Of a stretch of DNA of 13,487 bases, positions 8,501 through 13,487 are shown piece after piece. Each line of letters starts with the position of its first letter. Position 1 is the stretch's first letter. Source of the DNA: Planctomycetaceae bacterium. Its GTDB lineage: Bacteria; Planctomycetota; Planctomycetia; Pirellulales; Thermoguttaceae. The translations under genes were made by a program, and so were the position numbers. The stretch spans positions 1 through 13,487 of the forward strand of contig JAISQS010000593.1 of the NCBI GenBank assembly GCA_031274045.1, written 5' to 3'. The notes under the pieces are model-generated. The model saw only the letters and a list, made by a program, of their open reading frames with translations, was not told the DNA's origin and ran no database searches.

Positions 8501-9042
8501 TCTTGTTCTTGCTTTAACTTCTCTTCATCTGATATTTCTGAACTGTCGGCATTACCGATGGTAGCGGCAGGTGCGTTGAAAGGATCGGGGTTCGCGCTGC
8601 TGTCTTTTGGCGGCACGTTTGCACCGGCATCGGGAAAGAGAGGAAGAATATTCGGTGTTGCAAGTTCTTTATTCGTTACGGGGGTTGCGGTACCGGGAGA
8701 GCCGGTTGCGTCAGGCGTGTCGGCTGTTGCGGGAGTGCTGACAACCGGTGTAGTCTCCGTTTGCTTGTTCGGTTGTTTTGCCGGTTCGGGATTCGCCGTT
8801 GTGGTATTGTCGGTATTGGCTTTCGTGTCGTTTGCGGCGGGTTCGGATTTTTTGTCTGCGTCAATATCTTGTACGGCATTGACTTCTGTCGGAGTAGGAT
8901 CAGAACTCGGTGCGGTTACGGCGGCGTTCTCATGGTTGGTAATATTGTCCTGAACAAGAGTTGTCGTATTTGACCGCAAGCTCTGCACAAGAAGTAAACC
9001 GACTACAATTGCAATAATGGTGAAATTGATAATTCGTGGCAT
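5566..9042 (-). CDS. secDF: Single-chain protein translocase SecD-SecF with extended N-terminus
   Basis: This 1158-residue membrane protein joins SecD and SecF, the proton-driven helper of the SecYEG/SecA export channel. A hydrophobic segment (6-20) is followed by an Ala/Thr/Pro/Asn/Asp-rich linker (about 24-170), a charged stretch (172-186) and two membrane segments (about 192-212 and 228-247). SecD signatures are GIDLSGG (253-259), the P1 ectodomain, and TLPGLAGVVLTIGMAVDANI (601-620), with Asp617 in the proton-path position. SecF begins near 720, with DIDFVGG (755-761) and YSINDTIILFDRVREN (1056-1071, Asp1060). The SecF ectodomain (about 765-975) looks longer than the roughly 90 residues of the E. 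coli one. The extra pair of membrane segments keeps the P1 domain outside, with the linker outside too, unless segment 1 is a cleaved signal. The ATG at 9042 has no Shine-Dalgarno sequence. yajC lies 2 kb upstream, split off by the Rpn locus. Confidence 0.96.
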   Translation of the reverse strand: MPRIINFTIIAIVVGLLLVQSLRSNTTTLVQDNITNHENAAVTAPSSDPTPTEVNAVQDIDADKKSEPAANDTKANTDNTTTANPEPAKQPNKQTETTPVVSTPATADTPDATGSPGTATPVTNKELATPNILPLFPDAGANVPPKDSSANPDPFNAPAATIGNADSSEISDEEKLKQEQERERIEWWRAFRTNAINWAIFALIVFVCFSIGKFVVKSSRLPNEYSFKVSVTVLAFVGGLVAAALSWERITLGIDLSGGVVLVYDIPKTASNEQKRGQDGNITAETMNQLITAISTRINPGGQREISIKQLGQSQIQVIIPRAEDTEVQRIQKVISESGALVFRILASRAYAQDASIISSAEQTLESQVGEIRGTQGELLAQWFPVYPDEEPQFRNNPEILTRVRNERLEVLVLCNDGEDVTGKYLSYVGRGESGLKPGVTFNLNDVGAVKFGRLTFNNKPDSAQSSRKRLLGIILNEQLYTAPTLDAEISSRGIITFGQRTGKDALQKLDQDIEDLIRILNAGALPAELSKEPISKLIIGATLGEDTIRKGQIALTGSAIAVLLFMLVYYRLAGFIACFCVVTNLALLVTIMITLKSPFTLPGLAGVVLTIGMAVDANILIYERLREELTGGVSMKLAIRNAYSKALSAILDSNITSILVGCILYTIGTEQVKGFAITLIIGIILSMFTAIYCAKVIMEILEAQSRVKNFNMMQFFRRPNINFIGARFATITFSIIISVLAIVLTFVRGSSILDIDFVGGASLEMVLEKPLSIDEVRNQLSENYRNNPDPLKKLGDSAVQIVQESGTAFGTQSVTANTHFIITSPVPQIKDKEISADEYLNIVRQTIKEIFKDNLKFCKFDYSISKVTSDRENEFDVKIKSDPPINYESLKSAIDSASKNAVQEKLITNTFSYSLTAKDIEKQNQTKPLTEWTMKARTSQDALESVLGSIKKAQDDSPDFPTSTTIGSAVASDTRIAGGLAIIASLIGIVVYMGVRFKGLVYGFAAAIGLIHDVVVVLGLIAVSAWVANLLSIFQVNEFKISLSVVAAFLTIIAYSINDTIILFDRVRENRGKSPILTDRMINMAINQTLSRTVLTSLTTFFVTVILYLLGGQGIHTFAFAMCAGVAFGTYSTIGVCAPLLFWMVGTPAEKVKNNAK

Positions 9043-9250
9043 CGTTAATTTTAAGTAATGGTTTGGTTGATTGGTTAATTGTTTAGTTAAAGTTTGATTT
9101 TTTTATGTTCATTTTTATAAGTTCGACCGCGTGTTATACTGAATTTGTGGATGCTATAAATTCGCTCTAATGTTGCAGGAAACTTGACAATCTACATAGT
9201 CAAATCGGCGAACTGAATTTGAATCGTTCTTGTATATTTTAGTTGACACG

Positions 9251-9556
9251 TTAGCCGCAAGGAGTTAGATATCTCTCAAATTCATTCAAAGAATCACACA
9301 ACGCAGCCTGTACAACAAGAGACTCAAGCACAACAGGATCGTTATATTGTTCTAACGACTTAAAAATTGAGGAATCCACTTGATTAAACCGCTTCAATAA
9401 AATTGATCTCACTGATGAGATTTTGCCCTGCACTTCTCCTCTAGCTTCTCCTCTAGTTTTTCCTCTAGCCCAGCCCTTAGCCCAGCCTCTAGCCCAACCT
9501 CTGGCTTCGCCTTCGTTCAATAGTCTTTGCATTGTGGAAATCGTTTTATTTTTCAT
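9251..9556 (-). CDS. Stand-alone copy of an Rpn C-terminal (RpnS-like) domain
   Basis: The 101-residue ORF corresponds to only the last ~105 residues of the Rpn gene just upstream. It shares TMQRLLNEGEARG at the start and then GKI-SV-SILLKRFNQVDSS through SLNEFE, and diverges in the last seven residues. Plus-strand 9275-9427 aligns without gaps to 9619-9771 with 8 mismatches, and 9503-9539 aligns to 9883-9919. Between these blocks are seven four-residue units (Gly at 16, 20 ... 44) with Trp-rich WARG/WAKG repeats, against ten units in the full-length gene. The frame is closed by a TGA 30 nt upstream of the ATG, so no nuclease domain is attached. The start lies 38 bp beyond the full-length gene's stop and has no Shine-Dalgarno sequence, so translation may be weak or coupled. 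It may be a pseudogene remnant, or a free antitoxin-like RpnS paralogue. The intact frame and mostly silent changes favour selection, but this is inference. Confidence 0.65.
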   Translation of the reverse strand: MKNKTISTMQRLLNEGEARGWARGWAKGWARGKTRGEARGEVQGKISSVRSILLKRFNQVDSSIFKSLEQYNDPVVLESLVVQAALCDSLNEFERYLTPCG

Positions 9557-9771
9557 TGCAAATTTATTGTTGCCGTTCGCGATTCACGTTCGGTCTAATC
9601 CCTGTGCGCCAACATCTGCTCAAATTCATTCAAAGAATCACACAACGCAGCCTGCACAACAAGAGACTCAAGCGCAACCGGATCGTTATATTGTTCTAAT
9701 GACTTAAAAATTGAGGAATCCACTTGATTAAACCGCTTCAATAAAATTGATTTCACCGACGCGATTTTGCC
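9275..9771. repeat. Direct repeat of the Rpn tail (153 bp, about 95% identical)
   Basis: Plus-strand 9275-9427 and 9619-9771 are direct copies, ungapped at an offset of 344 bp, with 8 differences counted by eye (9311, 9330, 9335, 9356, 9408, 9413, 9416, 9418). A second shared block, 9503-9539 with 9883-9919, has an offset of 380. The extra 36 bp lie in the repeat tract between the blocks. This shows a local duplication of the 3' part of the rpn gene. Confidence 0.9.
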
Positions 9772-9927
9772 TTCAATTGCGCCTAGTTCTCTGCCTCTAG
9801 CTTCGCCTCTGGCTTCGCCTCTGGCTTCGCCTAGTGCTTCGCCTAAGACTCTGCCTCTCGCTTCGCCTAAGACTCTGCCTCTAGCTTCGCCTTCGTTTAA
9901 TAGTCTTTGCATTGTGGAAGTTGCCAT
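9595..9927 (-). CDS. Putative intragenic RpnS antitoxin (internal start within the Rpn gene)
   Basis: An in-frame ATG at 9927 (codon 321 of the Rpn gene) would give a 110-residue protein: MATSTMQRLLNEGEARG, ten four-residue units with Gly at 333, 337 ... 373 of the full-length protein, then a helical C-terminal domain. The ATG has a perfect AGGAGG 8 nt upstream, whereas the full-length start has none. In characterised Rpn proteins the small C-terminal domain (RpnS) is translated separately from an internal start and blocks the toxic full-length RpnL. Its dimer helix can contain four-residue repeats whose number varies between strains. The sequence here fits that arrangement closely. Expression is inferred, not shown. 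Confidence 0.6.
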   Translation of the reverse strand: MATSTMQRLLNEGEARGRVLGEARGRVLGEALGEARGEARGEARGRELGAIEGKIASVKSILLKRFNQVDSSIFKSLEQYNDPVALESLVVQAALCDSLNEFEQMLAHRD

Positions 9928-10887
9928 TCTATTTGCCTCCTGTTCGGTTAAAATTTTTGCGTATGCTTTGGACAATATCTGTTCATCGATATTACCATCT
10001 ACTGCCAAAGCATACGTAACTATCGTATCAAACCATGTCTTTACTCGCGGGTCGGATCTGATTGTGGTGAAGCGTCCGGCTATACGCTCAAGACTCTCCG
10101 CCAAATCATTCGCCGATGACGATTGCAACGTATCGAACAACACTTGAAGTGCCGGATGACCTCGAAGCTGATCTCGCGGAATCTTTGCTAAATCAATTAC
10201 AACAACCGGATAATCCAAAAGCCGACGGCGAAAACCACGCGGAACATATATCAAATCTTTCATAGAGCGGAATTTATGCCACGCTCTTTTGCCGTGATAA
10301 AGTACCAACAATACCGGCAAAGGATACTTACGCTTCGTCCGCAATCCTCGTTTTTTACTCCTGCAAGCACGAACCGCACCAACCTTACCATCATCGCAAA
10401 TTCCGTCATTTTCGTCTTTCGGAAATTGGCTTACCGTATTGGTCGAATTTGACAATTCGTTTGCGTTGGAATCACTCGTTGTATCAAATCCAATTTGTCC
10501 TTTTGTGTTATCTGAATTTTCTTTGTTGTCGGTATTTTTATGTTTTTTGTCTGTGCGTTCATAAAATCCTATTATGCTTTTCAATCCGCGAAAAGCCATT
10601 TTATCGTCAATAGTAGATTGATGCTCGAAAAATATTAAGGCTCGCCGACCGTTATTTTTGCGGCTATTTCTCAATGTTGCGGAAAACCGCAAATCGCCTA
10701 TGGTCTCTTTTAGTTTGCCGTCAATATTCACAGGTGTTTCCAGCCTGATTGATGTTAGATCAATGTAACGAGCAACTCCGCCGCCACCGTACTCCTCAAG
10801 CATATTCGAAACCAACCAAGCCTCATCAAGAAAATTCCTGACAAGATGATCATGCGGATGTGCAAGTGCAAAACTAATACTTGTCAT
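9595..10887 (-). CDS. Rpn-family PD-(D/E)XK nuclease / putative transposase (RpnL)
   Basis: The 430-residue protein belongs to the recombination-promoting nuclease family (Transposase_31-type). Signatures are HDHLVRNFL (12-20), Asp65 in GDLRF, the E-x-Q centre FFEHQST (86-92; Glu88, Gln90), the following DKMAFRGLKSIIGFYER (95-111) and KYPLPVLLVLYHGKRAWH (187-204). Asp65, Glu88 and Gln90 fit a PD-(D/E)XK metal site. Residues about 112-186 are a polar Asn/Asp/Ser/Lys-rich insertion between the catalytic block and the LPVLLVLYHG strand, which looks unusual. The tail (334-373) is ten four-residue units such as GEAR, encoded by 12-bp DNA repeats. Family members cut DNA and have been described both as recombination promoters and as antiphage toxins checked by their own C-terminal fragment. 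The ATG at 10887 has no Shine-Dalgarno sequence. The gene sits on the same strand between yajC and secDF. Confidence 0.88.
   Translation of the reverse strand: MTSISFALAHPHDHLVRNFLDEAWLVSNMLEEYGGGGVARYIDLTSIRLETPVNIDGKLKETIGDLRFSATLRNSRKNNGRRALIFFEHQSTIDDKMAFRGLKSIIGFYERTDKKHKNTDNKENSDNTKGQIGFDTTSDSNANELSNSTNTVSQFPKDENDGICDDGKVGAVRACRSKKRGLRTKRKYPLPVLLVLYHGKRAWHKFRSMKDLIYVPRGFRRRLLDYPVVVIDLAKIPRDQLRGHPALQVLFDTLQSSSANDLAESLERIAGRFTTIRSDPRVKTWFDTIVTYALAVDGNIDEQILSKAYAKILTEQEANRMATSTMQRLLNEGEARGRVLGEARGRVLGEALGEARGEARGEARGRELGAIEGKIASVKSILLKRFNQVDSSIFKSLEQYNDPVALESLVVQAALCDSLNEFEQMLAHRD
9782..9894. repeat. 12-bp coding tandem repeat tract in the Rpn tail
   Basis: Variants of gcttcgcctctg and a 24-bp composite built on cctaagactctg are repeated in tandem on the plus strand. 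On the minus strand they encode four-residue units (GEAR, GRVL, GEAL, GREL). The corresponding tract in the downstream copy (about 9436-9508) is 36 bp shorter and encodes WARG/WAKG-type units. A repeat unit of exactly four codons allows expansion or contraction without a frameshift. Confidence 0.85.
9936..9941 (-). promoter_or_regulatory. Perfect Shine-Dalgarno (AGGAGG) for the internal Rpn start
   Basis: The minus strand reads AGGAGG at 9941-9936, separated by 8 nt from the in-frame ATG at 9927. It is the strongest ribosome binding site I see in this window and lies inside a coding sequence. This supports separate translation of the C-terminal fragment. Confidence 0.75.
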
Positions 10888-11084
10888 AACGGCATCTTGG
10901 TTGATCGGCTACTCTAAACATCTAACTCAACCGAAATTTTGTCAACTATGTCAAAACTGATATAGGCGGTAAATTTTGTCGTAAATAATAACACGATTTC
11001 GCTGAACTATTGCAAACCAATACCATACAACCCGACGATCCAGAATTCAATTTAGCCTCAGTTATGTTTCGTTTTGGGTTGTGA

Positions 11085-11441
11085 CTAATTTTTTTTGTTT
11101 TTATCGTATTTTGAGTGAATTGCTTGGATTGCAAATTTGACTTTTGTCCCGTTCGAGTCGTCCAATTTGAGTACAACTTCGCCTTTATCTTTGTCAATTG
11201 AGTATATTGTGCCGATAATTCCGCCGACGGTACAGACTTCATCGTGTTGTTTCAAGGAATCGATCATTCTTTTGGCTTCGGTTTCTTGACGTTGTTGGGG
11301 GCGGATCATGAAGAACCAGAAAAACACTGCGATTGCACCGCAGATGATGATGAGCTGAATGTAGTTTGGTACATCTTGCGGTTTGTTTTCCTGTACTGCC
11401 TGCGCGAATAAAATATTAAGATCAGCAAATCCTGTAATCAT
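11085..11441 (-). CDS. yajC: Sec translocase accessory subunit YajC
   Basis: The 118-residue protein has the usual YajC plan. A short non-cytoplasmic N-terminus precedes one membrane helix (about 27-45, IQLIIICGAIAVFFWFFMI). The RPQQRQ signature follows (47-52), then a small cytoplasmic domain with the conserved DEVCTVGGIIGTI (67-79). YajC associates with SecDF at the inner membrane and is often encoded directly upstream of secD. Here it reads in the same direction as secDF, but the Rpn locus lies between them. The ATG at 11441 has an AAGGT-like element about 14 nt upstream, too far for a strong site. The 197-bp gap to the Rpn start has no clear terminator, so read-through into rpn is possible. 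Confidence 0.95.
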   Translation of the reverse strand: MITGFADLNILFAQAVQENKPQDVPNYIQLIIICGAIAVFFWFFMIRPQQRQETEAKRMIDSLKQHDEVCTVGGIIGTIYSIDKDKGEVVLKLDDSNGTKVKFAIQAIHSKYDKNKKN

Positions 11442-12077
11442 CGTCGATCAAATTACCTTTCTTTTTGATTTTCGTTTTATATCAAATTTTTCTCACGGCT
11501 GCGAGCGTCGTGTTGAAATTAAAATTGGCAACAAAACTGCCGTAAGTTTTTTATACTTTTACGAGCCGGACACGGTGTCCGGCTTCGTTGTTGTTGGGAG
11601 TTGAATCGTTGTTGAATCGTTATTGTTGTGTTTTTGAATTGGGTGGTAATTCGTTACGCTGCGGTCAACATTGCAACCCGAAAATTAAACTCACAAATCA
11701 CATCCACAACGCGAATAGAACAAAATATAACCGACACTTACATTTTGACAACCAGTACCCCGCCGCTTGCTCACTCCCACAAAAAACCGAATACCAACAA
11801 CAACCGACAACAAACCCAAACACGTTCTGCAACTTTTACCAACATCACCGGCATCGTTCAAAAAGTCGCTCGGATGTACCAATTCCAACCTCGCAATAAC
11901 ATTCATCAATAAAAACTCGACTCTTCACGCCGCTGTTGAACTCGTGTAATTTCACGATGCGGACAAAGGCGATTGTTGCTTAATCGGTTTCGATGTCTAT
12001 AACAAAAATTATCTAAAAAAAGGTTGATTTTGTTAAGTGATCATTCGTGCAGATTTGTTCTCCATCACCGTAAATTT
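11442..12077. other. Gene-free gap upstream of yajC
   Basis: I see no convincing gene here. Short open frames at 11588-11949 on the plus strand are rich in Asn, Thr and Gln, and I recognise no family in them. The only clear structure is the palindrome at 11564-11584. The yajC promoter should lie within the first 150 bp, but I cannot place it. Confidence 0.45.
11564..11584. repeat. Perfect 21-bp GC-rich palindrome
   Basis: agccggacac and gtgtccggct are exact reverse complements around a single central g. As RNA it would form a stem of nine pairs with a 3-nt loop. It lies 123 bp upstream of the yajC start. It has no T-run on either side, so it is unlikely to be an intrinsic terminator. It may be an operator-like site or a dispersed extragenic palindrome. 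Confidence 0.65.
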
Positions 12078-12107
12078 TTGACAAATGGTAACGGTGCTGC
12101 TGATAAC
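12078..12107 (+). promoter_or_regulatory. Possible sigma70-type promoter
   Basis: A consensus TTGACA at 12078-12083 is followed after 18 nt by GATAAC at 12102-12107 (four of six matches to TATAAT). Transcription would begin about 12114, inside the run of eight G's at 12113-12120. The promoter would serve the small ORF at 12131, and perhaps plsC further on. It is based on sequence match alone. Confidence 0.3.
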
Positions 12108-12130
12108 TACAAGGGGGGGGACACTAGAAA

Positions 12131-12385
12131 ATGAGCGTGAAAACGTTGAAATATTTTCTCAAGTATCATGCTTTTTGTTTTATGTGTATTGGTTTTTGTC
12201 CCTCTGTGGGAGTAATTGCTTTTGTAAATTTTTTTGTTATAAATGCAAACCAACATCGCGTAGCGGTTGCCAAAATAGAACAACAACTACCGAAAATCAC
12301 ACCGCCAAATCAACTCCGAAACAACAAAATTACAGCCTTCGCGAGAACAATATTGGCAATGTTCATTGTTCCTCATTCGTTGTAA
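12131..12385 (+). CDS. Doubtful small membrane protein
   Basis: I do not recognise this 84-residue ORF. It begins MSVKTLKYFLKYH, a basic start, followed by a hydrophobic stretch at about 14-38 that could be one membrane helix. The remainder is polar with many Asn and Gln. The G8 run lies 10 nt upstream of the ATG and could act as a poor ribosome binding site. An overlapping frame (12085-12414) is equally open, so the ORF may be chance. It would end 165 bp before plsC on the same strand. Confidence 0.25.
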   Translation: MSVKTLKYFLKYHAFCFMCIGFCPSVGVIAFVNFFVINANQHRVAVAKIEQQLPKITPPNQLRNNKITAFARTILAMFIVPHSL

Positions 12386-12550
12386 TATCGTTAGAAAAAA
12401 AATCAAACTTGTGACATATCGGACTTGGTGTAACTTGGAATGTTTTGGAATATTGATGTCCCAAATCAACGTGACATCGTCACAATTTTCGCTATTGTTT
12501 TATTGAAAACCGGAACTAATAACAGAACACGTAATACCCAAAACCAGAAG

Positions 12551-13324
12551 ATGAAATTTAATCTGTTTGACAAAATGAATCAGGAATTTTTGATTCGTCT
12601 TGCTCGTTTTTTGAGTGGGGCGACGGTTCTTTGGCATGAGTCGCAACCGGATACTTGTCAACGGATTTATTTTGCCAATCACACAAGTCATCTCGATGCC
12701 GTAGTGATATGGGCGGCGTTACCCGGATATGTTAGGAAGTTGACGCGAATGGTGGCGGCGAAAGATTATTGGGGTGCGGGGACGATAAGAAAATACATCG
12801 CGACAAAACTCTTCAACGCAATATTGATCGACAGAGAGAACATGAACATCAAAAATACTCCTGTAAAAGTTATGATTGACGAAATCGAAGATAAGTACTC
12901 AATGATTCTCTTTCCCGAAGGTGGTCGTTCTGAAACCGGCACGCTTGGTGCTTTTAAGAGCGGGATATATCATATCTGTAGAAAGCGACCTGATATTGAG
13001 CTGATTCCGGTCTACTTGAACAACATGAATGGAATTTTGCCAAGAGGAAAAACTTTACCGGTACCGATGCTGTCGAGAATTGTTTTTGGTCAACCAATGT
13101 GGCTGGAAATGAATGAGTCAAAAAACAATTTTCTGGAACGGGCAAGAAACGCCATACTGAAATTAAAAGCGTTGGAAGAACACTACGAGGAAGATGACAA
13201 CGGAGAAATTGATAACGATAACGACGACGAGCAAAATGAACCATACGAATTGATCAAAATTCAGGACAACTCAAAATCATCCATACACAACTTCATCATA
13301 CACAAACAACACGAACCAAGTTAA
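12551..13324 (+). CDS. PlsC-family 1-acyl-sn-glycerol-3-phosphate acyltransferase
   Basis: This is a lysophospholipid acyltransferase, making phosphatidic acid from lysophosphatidate at the inner membrane. Counting from the ATG at 12551 (257 residues), the catalytic H-x4-D motif is NHTSHLD (43-49). The substrate-binding motif is LFPEGGRSETG (120-130), followed by LIPVYL (151-156). The C-terminus ends in an acidic Asp/Glu/Asn-rich tail (about 213-231) beyond the usual domain. The frame stays open upstream to an ATG at 12440, which would add 37 residues unlike the family. The ATG at 12575 (MNQEFLIRLARF) is another possible start. None has a clear Shine-Dalgarno sequence, so the start is uncertain. 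The substrate acyl chain cannot be predicted. Confidence 0.85.
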   Translation: MKFNLFDKMNQEFLIRLARFLSGATVLWHESQPDTCQRIYFANHTSHLDAVVIWAALPGYVRKLTRMVAAKDYWGAGTIRKYIATKLFNAILIDRENMNIKNTPVKVMIDEIEDKYSMILFPEGGRSETGTLGAFKSGIYHICRKRPDIELIPVYLNNMNGILPRGKTLPVPMLSRIVFGQPMWLEMNESKNNFLERARNAILKLKALEEHYEEDDNGEIDNDNDDEQNEPYELIKIQDNSKSSIHNFIIHKQHEPS

Positions 13325-13487
13325 ATAATCAGGAGTTTAAGAGTCGTAATTTTGAACCTAAAAAAATTGTAATATATCAGCGAAATATCCGCTCTTATCA
13401 ACTTTATTTATTACCTTAATTTTCCCAACACAACAACCTTAGTAGCCCGTGAATTCCCCACAAACATAACCTTATTACCTTATTATT
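13325..13487. other. AT-rich tail of the window after plsC
   Basis: No gene, hairpin terminator or RNA is evident in these 163 bp. An AGGAG word at 13332-13336 is not followed by a usable open frame. Confidence 0.5.

Noticed and set aside
8360..8953. Plus-strand open frame of 197 codons, Gly/Val/Ser-rich
   Set aside because: It is antisense to the low-complexity linker of SecDF. The biased composition keeps the opposite frame open by chance.
9421..9900. Regular short repeats that could suggest a CRISPR array
   Set aside because: The repeats are contiguous 12-bp units without spacers and code in frame for four-residue protein repeats.
11564..11584. Intrinsic terminator
   Set aside because: The hairpin is strong, but no T-run follows it on either strand and no gene ends next to it.
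11588..11949. Overlapping short open frames between yajC and plsC
   Set aside because: They overlap one another in different frames, are Asn/Thr/Gln-rich and have no ribosome binding site or known motif.

Overview
The window looks like chromosome from an AT-rich member of the Planctomycetota, possibly a host-associated Pirellulales-type lineage. This is an inference from gene architecture, not from a marker gene. The supporting traits are a single-chain SecD-SecF, a homoserine acyltransferase fused to a MetW domain, and a GlmU-like protein with a non-canonical nucleotidyltransferase half. Most genes lack a clear Shine-Dalgarno sequence. Intergenic regions are long and full of palindromes. No rRNA, tRNA, CRISPR array or complete insertion sequence was found.

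Layout. Positions 1-379 are intergenic and palindromic. A GlmU-like sugar nucleotidyltransferase/acyltransferase (380-1621, minus) follows. Upstream of it on the same strand is a MetX-MetW fusion (1880-3694, minus; GTG start). The gap 3695-4605 holds a MITE-like palindrome with flanking 8-bp direct repeats, a 14-bp perfect inverted repeat and three GC-rich hairpins. An HU-family DNA-binding protein (4606-4899, minus) has one of the few good ribosome binding sites. The gap 4900-5565 holds a short tandem array near its end. SecDF (5566-9042, minus) and YajC (11085-11441, minus), normally neighbours, are separated by about 2 kb carrying a two-gene Rpn locus. The 1.1 kb between yajC and plsC holds a palindrome, a possible promoter with a G8 tract and a doubtful small membrane ORF. 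An acyltransferase of the PlsC family (12551-13324, plus) closes the window.

The most interesting part is the Rpn locus at 9251-10887. The full-length gene encodes a PD-(D/E)XK Rpn-family nuclease (RpnL) whose C-terminal tail is built from four-residue glycine-spaced repeats. A perfect AGGAGG sits 8 nt before an in-frame internal ATG at the start of that tail. This matches the gene-within-gene toxin/antitoxin arrangement (RpnL/RpnS) described for antiphage Rpn proteins. Directly downstream lies a free-standing second copy of only the tail, about 95% identical at the DNA level over 153 bp. It has three fewer repeat units (36 nt) and mostly different repeat residues. A nuclease with an intragenic antitoxin plus an extra stand-alone antitoxin-like paralogue, placed inside the yajC-secDF locus, is the best candidate here for something undescribed.

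The other genes are housekeeping: protein export (YajC, SecDF), methionine biosynthesis (MetX-MetW), nucleotide-sugar or cell-envelope metabolism (GlmU-like), phospholipid synthesis (PlsC) and nucleoid structure (HU).
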